Origin: Deltaproteobacteria bacterium
GTDB taxonomy: Bacteria; Desulfobacterota; UBA8473
Length of the DNA: 11,352 nt
NCBI GenBank assembly: GCA_030623035.1
Contig: JAUXFK010000075.1
Span: 1-11,352 of the forward strand
Direction: 5' to 3'
The notes below the pieces were generated by a model that saw nothing but the letters and a program-made list of their open reading frames with translations, searched no databases and had not been told where the DNA came from. The stretch's first letter is position 1; each line of letters starts with the position of its first letter. The position numbers and the translations under genes were made by a program. Below are positions 6,450 to 11,352 of this stretch, piece after piece.

Positions 6450-7901
6450 ATGGAAAAGGGTTTAATGGGCGGAAGATACAGGCCGCTTAGCCGGGATGAA
6501 ATCGGAAGGATACATGAAAACTCCCTGAGGATACTGGATGAGGTTGGCGTACAGGTTGAGTTGCCGGCAGCGCTGGAAATATTTTCCCGCTCTGGCGCAA
6601 AGGTTGACAAGCAAAATTGCCGAGTTAGAATCCCACCCAAAACTGTTGAAAAATATATCCGCTTTGCTCCTTCTAAAATATTGCTTTGCGGAAGGGATGA
6701 AAAAAACAATCTGTATCTGGAAAACTCCAAAACCTATATGGGTACCGGTGGAGCGGCTGTGCGGGTTATAGACTTGCATACTGGTGAAATTCGCAAGGGG
6801 AACCTTTCTGACATCGTCCATATGGCAAAACTGGTAGAGAATCTTGACAATGTTCATTTTTTTATACGCCCTTGCCTCGCTCAGGACATCCCGCAGCACT
6901 GCCTTGGGATAAATGAATTCTACGCTGCCCTTTCCGGCACAAAAAAACATGTCATGGGAGCCGGCTACACAGTTGAGGGCGCAAAGCAGGTTATGGAAAT
7001 GGCTGCCATGATGTGCGGCGGCATGGAGGAACTGAGGAAAAACCCTTTTATTTCCTTTATAACCGGATGGATGCGAAGCCCGCTTTGCTTTGATTCCGAC
7101 ACCACGGAAGTCCTCATGGAAGTGGTTAAGGAGTCAATCCCGGTTGCTCTTGCTTCGGCTCCAATGGCCGGCTCGACCTCTCCGCTTACAATGGCCGGAA
7201 CATTGTGCCAGTTGCATGCCGAAGAAATTTCGGGCATAGTTTTCACTCAGCTTCTTAACCCGGGTGCGCCTGTGCTTTACGGTGGGGTGCCTGGAATGGC
7301 CGACATGAAAGACCTCAGCTTTAAAGCGGGTGGGGTTGAGTTCGGGCTAATGAATGCTGCCATCTCCCAGCTTGCAAGATATATCGGCATTCCCAATTAC
7401 TGCTCGGCTGGTATAACCGAGGCCAAAATTCCCAGCATGCAGGCAATTTATGAAAAGACTTTTTCAGTGTGTCAGTGCGCCCTTGCCGGCTCCAATTATG
7501 TGCACCATGCCGCAGGGGTACTGGAATCCATTCTCACGGTCGGGTACGGCCAGTTTGTGATAGACAATGAAATAATCGGTATGGCAATGAAAATGGTTAT
7601 GGGCATTAAAGTTGATGAGGACCGGATCGCTTTTGAAGAAATAAAAAAGGCCGGTCCGGGGGGAAACTTCCTCTCAAGCCGGCATACCCGCAAATACATG
7701 CGCACGGAATTTCTCGAGCCTATGCTTGTTCCGCGTCATGAAAGGACATCTCCGGAAACCATGCAGGATCACAAACACCTGGACATCCTGTTAAGAGCCC
7801 GGGCAAAGGCCAAAGATATAATTGAAAGCAGCCAGGGAAATGGAATACCGCCCGGAGTTGACCGAAAGCTGCGTAAGAAATTTAATATTATGACGCCCTG
7901 A
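6450..7901 (+). CDS. MttB-family corrinoid methyltransferase, non-pyrrolysine type
   Basis: A 483-aa protein of the trimethylamine methyltransferase (MttB) superfamily, a TIM-barrel enzyme that moves a methyl group from a quaternary or tertiary amine to the cobalt of a small corrinoid protein. Archaeal MttB has a pyrrolysine encoded by in-frame amber near residue 334. Here the equivalent region (GITEAK at 321-326 and after) is read with sense codons and no in-frame TAG occurs, as in MtgB (glycine betaine), MtpB (proline betaine) and MtcB (carnitine). The substrate cannot be told from sequence. AGGAG at 6439-6443, 6 nt before the ATG, supports the start. Usual partners (corrinoid protein, reactivase, methyltransferase to tetrahydrofolate, betaine transporter) are absent here. 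Base composition is richer in G+C: 7141-7200 has 37 G/C of 60, against 19 of 60 at 2701-2760 in clpB. It lies between MITEs, so recent acquisition is plausible. Confidence 0.9.
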   Translation: MEKGLMGGRYRPLSRDEIGRIHENSLRILDEVGVQVELPAALEIFSRSGAKVDKQNCRVRIPPKTVEKYIRFAPSKILLCGRDEKNNLYLENSKTYMGTGGAAVRVIDLHTGEIRKGNLSDIVHMAKLVENLDNVHFFIRPCLAQDIPQHCLGINEFYAALSGTKKHVMGAGYTVEGAKQVMEMAAMMCGGMEELRKNPFISFITGWMRSPLCFDSDTTEVLMEVVKESIPVALASAPMAGSTSPLTMAGTLCQLHAEEISGIVFTQLLNPGAPVLYGGVPGMADMKDLSFKAGGVEFGLMNAAISQLARYIGIPNYCSAGITEAKIPSMQAIYEKTFSVCQCALAGSNYVHHAAGVLESILTVGYGQFVIDNEIIGMAMKMVMGIKVDEDRIAFEEIKKAGPGGNFLSSRHTRKYMRTEFLEPMLVPRHERTSPETMQDHKHLDILLRARAKAKDIIESSQGNGIPPGVDRKLRKKFNIMTP

Positions 7902-7942
7902 TACGTATGCTTTCTATTTCATAGCACTAAAATTTATTATTC

Positions 7943-8230
7943 ATAAAAAGGTAACAGTTTAGCTCTTTAAAAAGAGATGCAAGAAGCGGCAATCAAATTT
8001 TAATCCGTATAAAACTCGCATCAAAGTGAGCGTAAAGAAAGAACAGTATATCGCTATTCAATTCAGTAGTTCCATTATTAACTATTTCAGATATTAAATC
8101 TGAGGTTATCCCATGTTCTTTCTTAACGCTCACTAAGACGCTCAGACAACTACACGCATTAAAATTTGACCGCCGCTTCTTGCTTGATGAGATCTTTTTA
8201 TTTCATAAAGCTAAAGTGTTACATAAAAAG
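7943..8230. mobile_element. 272-bp IS66-type MITE with 8-bp target duplication
   Basis: The element proper is 7951-8222. It begins GTAACAGTTTAGCT and ends with the near-complement AGCTAAAGTGTTAC. Exact direct repeats ATAAAAAG lie at 7943-7950 and 8223-8230. Inner arms pair over long stretches: 7979-8004 with 8159-8184 (24 of 26) and 8026-8045 with 8113-8132 (19 of 20), so a transcript would fold into one long hairpin. The GTAA ends and 8-bp duplication are IS66-like, yet beyond GTAAC it is unrelated to the element at 5950. It carries no believable reading frame. The right duplication ends one base before the proA ribosome binding site. Confidence 0.88.
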
Positions 8231-8237
8231 AAAGGAG
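8231..8237 (+). promoter_or_regulatory. Ribosome binding site that sets the proA start
   Basis: AAAGGAG directly follows the right target duplication of the MITE. With the ATG at 8244 the spacing is 6 nt, which is good. With the in-frame ATG at 8238 the spacing would be zero, and the longer frame beginning at 8166 starts inside the MITE. The start is therefore placed at 8244. Confidence 0.85.
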
Positions 8238-8243
8238 ATGTCG

Positions 8244-9509
8244 ATGGATAACAGGAGGATTGCTAAAGCAGCAAAAAATGCATCATCTGAAGTGGCTGCT
8301 GCAGATACGGAAGTTAAAAATGCAGTACTACTTACTATGGCAGACAAATTGGCGAAGAATAAAAGTAAAATATTCAAAGCCAATAACGCTGACATGAAAA
8401 AAGCAGAAGAAAAGGGATTGGGTAAGAACCTGGTTGACAGACTAAAATTCGGTGAATCAAAGATAGAATCAAGGATTGCATCTCTTAAAAAGATCGCGGC
8501 ACTCCCGGACCCTGTAGGATCGGAATTCTGGCATAGAGAGATTGTCCAGGGAATGAAGGCAAAGCGTGTACGGGTTCCTATAGGTGTAATAATGATGATT
8601 TACGAAGCCCGCCCTCATGTAAGTGTGAATGCGGGTGCTTTCTGTCTAAAGTCGGGGAATGCGTGTATCCTAAAAGGGGGCTCAGAGGCAAAGGAATGTA
8701 ATACCCTGCTTGGCAGACTGTGGAGTGAGTCTTTGAAGGAAAATGGTATGAATAAAGATGCGATCCAGGTTATTTCCGGATCCCATGAGGATATAAACGA
8801 GCTTCTCAGGCAGGATGACTGTATTGACCTCGTTATTCCGCGAGGCGGAAAGAAACTCATCAAGAGTGTTTCTGAAAATTCCAAAATACCCGTAATCAAA
8901 CACTTTACAGGAGAGTGTCACGTTTATATTGATGATGGGGCGGATATTAAAAAAGCAAAGGACATAATGATTGATTCCAAATGCCTTATGCCTGAGGTCT
9001 GTAATGCGATGGAGGTAACACTCGTTTCATCCGGAAGAAAGAATGATATCCCGGAAATTGTCGACACATTTAAAAAATGCGGGGTAAAAGTAAAGGGCGA
9101 TGAGACCGTACAATCCCTCTGTAGTGATGTTGAACCGGCTTCTGATAGTGACTGGACAGATGAACACCTTGGTATGGTAGTAACTATTGGTGTAGTTGAC
9201 GGTGTTAAGGGGGCAATTGAACATATAAACAGGTATGGTTCTCACCATACGGACAGTATAGTGACACAAGACAGCGATGCTGCATCTGAATTTAAGAAGA
9301 AAGTCGATTCAGGTGTTGTCCTTGTAAATGCCTCCACAATGTTCTGCGACGGAGATTCCCTCGGTATGGGTGCTGAGATCGGTATTTCAACAGACAGGAT
9401 TCATGCAAGAGGCCCTATGGGGCTGGAAGAGCTTACAACATACAAGTTTATAATCGAGGGTGACGGAACGACAATGTCAAATCCGGAGGATTTTATTAAT
9501 GAGTCGTAA
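8244..9509 (+). CDS. proA: Glutamate-5-semialdehyde dehydrogenase (gamma-glutamyl phosphate reductase)
   Basis: Catalyses NADPH-dependent reduction of gamma-glutamyl phosphate to glutamate-5-semialdehyde, the second step of proline synthesis. The 421-aa length matches the family (about 417). Signature stretches are YEARPHVSVNAGAF from Y120, LKGGSEA, PRGGKKLI, VIKHFTGECHVY, the catalytic C253 in PEVCNAMEV, YGSHHTDSI, GAEIGISTDRIHARGPMGLE (H387 onward) and LTTYKF. Some normally conserved positions differ as I recall the family: the NASTRF segment reads NASTMF (M366), and CDGDSLGMG follows it. Activity on the usual substrate is likely but not certain. No proB or proC is nearby. The gene overlaps the next one by 11 bp, and a MITE separates it from the methyltransferase gene; without that insertion the two would be about 62 nt apart. 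Confidence 0.93.
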   Translation: MDNRRIAKAAKNASSEVAAADTEVKNAVLLTMADKLAKNKSKIFKANNADMKKAEEKGLGKNLVDRLKFGESKIESRIASLKKIAALPDPVGSEFWHREIVQGMKAKRVRVPIGVIMMIYEARPHVSVNAGAFCLKSGNACILKGGSEAKECNTLLGRLWSESLKENGMNKDAIQVISGSHEDINELLRQDDCIDLVIPRGGKKLIKSVSENSKIPVIKHFTGECHVYIDDGADIKKAKDIMIDSKCLMPEVCNAMEVTLVSSGRKNDIPEIVDTFKKCGVKVKGDETVQSLCSDVEPASDSDWTDEHLGMVVTIGVVDGVKGAIEHINRYGSHHTDSIVTQDSDAASEFKKKVDSGVVLVNASTMFCDGDSLGMGAEIGISTDRIHARGPMGLEELTTYKFIIEGDGTTMSNPEDFINES

Positions 9510-10872
9510 AACCGATAAGATTTATTCTTATTTTAAAAGCGAATATAAGAAAAAAGCTCCCAAATCGATTGAGGAGATGAGGATCGGTTCAGAGATTAAA
9601 TTCCCTTTTGTTAAGGAGGACGGTACAGCAACGACAATGGATATCCTGAACGATTTGTGGAAATATCTTGAAAAGAGGGGGTGGAAGCCGGATTTAGAAG
9701 GAGCAAACCCAGTTGGAGCAAGAAAACCCGGCGAGAAGAATGATACAGTTGCATCTGTTGAAACAGGTCATTGCAAGCCTGAGTTTTCAATGGCTCATAC
9801 AGCAGACCTCTTCAAGATGAAAGAACAGATAGATGAACTTAAAAAGGAGCTTAAACCCTTCTGTGACAAGTATAAAGTCCATTTCCTTGCGTATGGAGTA
9901 CAGCCTGTCTCCAGACCTACGGGTAGTCTTATGATGAAGAAGACCCGTGCAAGCGTATGGGACGGGATTTTCGGTCCGAACAGAATCATACCAGAAGAAG
10001 ACGGTGATGATGTCTGTCTTTTTACTGTAAATGCTGCAAGCCATGTTCATCTGAGCGTTCCGGGTAAAGATATGATAAAGGCCGTTAATGTACTTAACGG
10101 ATTTGTAGGAGGCCAGTTGGGTCTGATGGCTAACTCAAATGTCTGGAAGAACAGGCTCGATGAAAAGTATAAATGTGTTATCGATAAGTTCTGGGACTGG
10201 TGGATACCCGAGGGGAAGAGAATAGGTATCCCGGAGGTTCCTTTCCGTGATTTGAGACACTACGTAGAAGTCATATCACAGTTCTCTCCTGTCTATGCGA
10301 AACGGAATGGGAATCCTTATCTTCTCAGGAAATACAAGACATTTGCTGATTACTACAATCAAAAAAAGGCGGATGTAACAATGATTGACGGAACACAGAT
10401 GAGTATCGTTCCTGATACAGCAGATATTGATCTTCACAATTCCTGTTACTGGTATAACAATCGAATTTCGCGTTATTTTACAGTAGAGAACAGAACAAAT
10501 GATCAGCAGCCACCTGCGGACATCCTCGCAATATCGGCGATGACCCTCGGTTTGATGTATGCTCTGGATGAAGCATGGGAAGAGCTTTCCAAATACGACT
10601 GGAAAGATATTGTTGCAGCAAGAGATACTGCCTGCGAGTATGGACTTGATGAGGCGCCCGGTTCTTCAATTCAACCGTATGATCTTGCTTCTTCTGTTGT
10701 TGAGATTTGCGAGATGGGACTGAAGAGAAGGGATAAAGGTGAAGAAGTATTCATCGAGTCACTTAAAAAGCGTATCAAAGAGAGAAGATGTCCTGCTGAT
10801 GATATTGAAGAACTGTTTAAAAAGGATGGTATTGGTGGGATAATCCGAGAGCGTTCTTTCTGCTATAATTAG
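9499..10872 (+). CDS. Glutamate-cysteine ligase-like protein (GCS2 family), divergent
   Basis: A 457-aa protein resembling the plant/proteobacterial type of glutamate-cysteine ligase, which activates the gamma-carboxyl of glutamate with ATP and joins it to an amine. Matching landmarks in order: RIGSEIKFPF (E32) for RIGTEHEKF; SVETGHCKPEFS (E88, E95) for the family's LEPGGQFELSG; FLAYGVQPVSRP for FLGLGFQP; NAASHVHLSV (from A179) for the TCTVQVNLD strand; SPVYAKRNG; and ISRYFTVENRTND (E330, R332, D335) for KYLEMRGAD. Metal and ATP-site acids appear kept, but the region that would choose the acceptor is altered, so cysteine as substrate is uncertain. The start at 9499 follows GGAGGA (9485-9490) with 8-nt spacing; a longer frame from 9460 lacks this. 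It overlaps proA by 11 bp, indicating translational coupling. Its stop codon lies within an R1 repeat end, so the C-terminus may have been altered by the insertion. Confidence 0.82.
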   Translation: MSRKTDKIYSYFKSEYKKKAPKSIEEMRIGSEIKFPFVKEDGTATTMDILNDLWKYLEKRGWKPDLEGANPVGARKPGEKNDTVASVETGHCKPEFSMAHTADLFKMKEQIDELKKELKPFCDKYKVHFLAYGVQPVSRPTGSLMMKKTRASVWDGIFGPNRIIPEEDGDDVCLFTVNAASHVHLSVPGKDMIKAVNVLNGFVGGQLGLMANSNVWKNRLDEKYKCVIDKFWDWWIPEGKRIGIPEVPFRDLRHYVEVISQFSPVYAKRNGNPYLLRKYKTFADYYNQKKADVTMIDGTQMSIVPDTADIDLHNSCYWYNNRISRYFTVENRTNDQQPPADILAISAMTLGLMYALDEAWEELSKYDWKDIVAARDTACEYGLDEAPGSSIQPYDLASSVVEICEMGLKRRDKGEEVFIESLKKRIKERRCPADDIEELFKKDGIGGIIRERSFCYN

Positions 10873-10887
10873 TGTCCATCCAAAAAT
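10869..10887 (+). repeat. R1 repeat end, copy C, containing the stop codon of the ligase gene
   Basis: TTAGTGTCCATCCAAAAAT matches the R1 terminal consensus TTAGTGTCCATCCAGAAAT with one difference. Its bases 2-4 are the TAG stop (10870-10872) of the upstream gene. No matching opposite end is seen downstream within the window. Confidence 0.65.
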
Positions 10888-10914
10888 CAGCAATTTTTTA
10901 AAGATATGTACTTA

Positions 10915-10937
10915 GCGCCCTTCGGGCGGACTCTTTT
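10915..10937 (+). terminator. Possible terminator after the proA-ligase operon
   Basis: CGCCC (10916-10920) and GGGCG (10924-10928) form a G/C-only 5-bp stem with a TTC loop, followed after four bases by TTTT. The stem is strong but the T tract is short and offset. It is the only terminator candidate in the first 60 bases after the operon. Confidence 0.35.
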
Positions 10938-10951
10938 GACAGGATTAACCC

Positions 10952-11020
10952 TGGTCCAGACCGATCACCAATACACCATACTCAAAAAGCCATGTTTGGA
11001 ATGATGCCTGGTCTGGATCA
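10952..11020. repeat. Imperfect inverted repeat downstream of the operon
   Basis: TGGTCCAGACC (10952-10962) and GGTCTGGATCA (11010-11020) are inverted copies with one mismatch, 47 bases apart. They may mark the ends of a degraded short element. Nothing else in 11021-11100 can be named. Confidence 0.4.
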
Positions 11021-11102
11021 ATATATGTGAACGAGTCGCACCATGGCGGGCATGATTTACATTATTTCTTTACTCTTCTTATATCCTGGTCATCCCGTAT
11101 AT

Positions 11103-11211
11103 CGTAAGTTTTCAAGAAGTTGGGGTAAGGCATCTATATTGCAAGAATTCACTGGATTCCCGCTTTCGCGGGAATTACAGGTACTTACCCCCAATCGTAC
11201 ACAATTCTACG
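11103..11211. repeat. Nested palindromic element upstream of the ribbon-helix-helix gene
   Basis: Centre: a perfect 8-bp hairpin, ATTCCCGC (11156-11163) and GCGGGAAT (11168-11175), within CTGGATTCCC...GGGAATTAC (11152-11178). That stretch matches the right arm of the 153-bp MITE (4384-4410) at 23 of 27 positions. Around it, GGGGTAAG (11122-11129) and CTTACCCC (11184-11191) are inverted copies, and CGTA/TACG (11103-11106/11208-11211) may be the outer ends. The outer limits are uncertain; the centre is clear. Confidence 0.55.
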
Positions 11212-11222
11212 TTAAAAAAAAC

Positions 11223-11251
11223 TTGACAGGGAACCAATAAGGTTGCACAAT
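11223..11251 (+). promoter_or_regulatory. Sigma-70-type promoter of the ribbon-helix-helix gene
   Basis: A perfect -35 box TTGACA (11223-11228) is followed after exactly 17 bases by CACAAT (11246-11251), which matches four of six positions of the -10 consensus including the key A and final T. It stands 25 bases before the start codon and just after an A-rich run. This is the best-looking promoter in the window. Confidence 0.6.
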
Positions 11252-11259
11252 GGTTGTGC
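11245..11259. promoter_or_regulatory. Palindromic operator candidate overlapping the -10 box
   Basis: GCACAA (11245-11250), a 3-base spacer, then TTGTGC (11254-11259): a perfect inverted repeat covering the -10 box. Ribbon-helix-helix antitoxins of toxin-antitoxin pairs usually bind such palindromes over their own promoter, so autorepression by the gene just downstream is a natural reading. That is inference from position. Confidence 0.5.
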
Positions 11260-11276
11260 GAGTAAAGGAGGATATT

Positions 11277-11352
11277 ATGCGATCAATAACTGTAAAAAAT
11301 ATACCTGACGATATACATAAGCAATTAAAGGATATTGCGAAACTTAACCATA
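11277..11352 (+). CDS. Ribbon-helix-helix protein, antitoxin-like (5' part only)
   Basis: Only the first 25 codons are in the window. They begin MRSITVKNIPDDIHKQLKDI, which fits the N-terminal beta strand (SITVKNIP) and first helix (DDIHKQLKDIAK) of Arc/FitA-type ribbon-helix-helix DNA-binding proteins. FitA-like antitoxins usually precede a PIN-domain (VapC-type) ribonuclease gene, which would lie beyond the edge. A strong ribosome binding site, AAAGGAGG (11264-11271), sits 5 nt before the ATG, with a good promoter and palindrome upstream. The family call rests on a short stretch, and the toxin partner is a prediction. Confidence 0.7.
   Translation, partial: MRSITVKNIPDDIHKQLKDIAKLNH

Noticed and set aside
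6462..6950. Minus-strand open frame of 162 codons
   Set aside because: It is antisense to the methyltransferase coding region and has no family resemblance or ribosome binding site.
6450..7901. Pyrrolysine-containing MttB
   Set aside because: No in-frame TAG is present and the homologous region is read with sense codons.
8166..8243. Longer proA start giving 26 extra N-terminal residues
   Set aside because: The extension lies in the MITE and target duplication. The ribosome binding site at 8231-8237 points to 8244, and the shorter protein has the normal ProA length.
9460..9498. Longer start of the ligase-like gene
   Set aside because: GGAGGA at 9485-9490 is correctly spaced for ATG 9499 only, and the extra residues resemble no family sequence.
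11043..11240. Open frame of 65 codons before the ribbon-helix-helix gene
   Set aside because: It runs through the nested palindrome and into the promoter and has no ribosome binding site.

Overview
The window looks like the chromosome of an anaerobic Gram-negative bacterium, most like a Desulfobacterota (former deltaproteobacterial) or related lineage. This is inferred from three things: a DnaJ/CbpM-like/ClpB operon, a corrinoid-dependent MttB-family methyltransferase, and short palindromic repeats in every large gap. No rRNA or other taxonomic marker is present, so the assignment is tentative. All recognisable genes lie on the + strand.

Layout. (1) 68-4094: a tight protein-quality operon made of a DnaJ/CbpA-type co-chaperone with half a zinc finger, a CbpM-like MerR-fold modulator and the disaggregase ClpB. 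(2) 4095-4586: no gene. It holds a repeat (called R1 here) with an RNA-like three-way-junction fold, abutting a 153-bp palindromic MITE. (3) 4587-5846: a PleD-like REC-REC-GGDEF diguanylate cyclase. (4) 5847-6449: no intact gene. It holds a short reading frame split by a 122-bp MITE with 15-bp inverted ends and an 8-bp target duplication, then a second R1 end. (5) 6450-7901: a non-pyrrolysine MttB-family methyltransferase, visibly richer in G+C than its neighbours. (6) 7951-8222: a 272-bp MITE with an 8-bp target duplication, inserted directly upstream of the proA ribosome binding site. (7) 8244-10872: proA overlapping by 11 bp a divergent glutamate-cysteine-ligase-like gene. (8) 10873-11276: a third R1 end, palindromic repeats, and a promoter with an embedded palindrome driving a ribbon-helix-helix (antitoxin-like) gene cut by the window edge.

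How the genes work together. DnaJ, the CbpM-like protein and ClpB should act together in rescuing aggregated protein. The most interesting metabolic unit is proA plus the ligase-like gene. ProA needs gamma-glutamyl phosphate, the ligase family is known to form that intermediate, and no proB is present here. A coupled gamma-glutamyl pathway is therefore a testable idea, but it is inference. Both target-duplicating MITEs start with GTAAC and made 8-bp duplications, as IS66-family transposases do, so the window records at least two IS66-type mobilisations of unrelated short elements.
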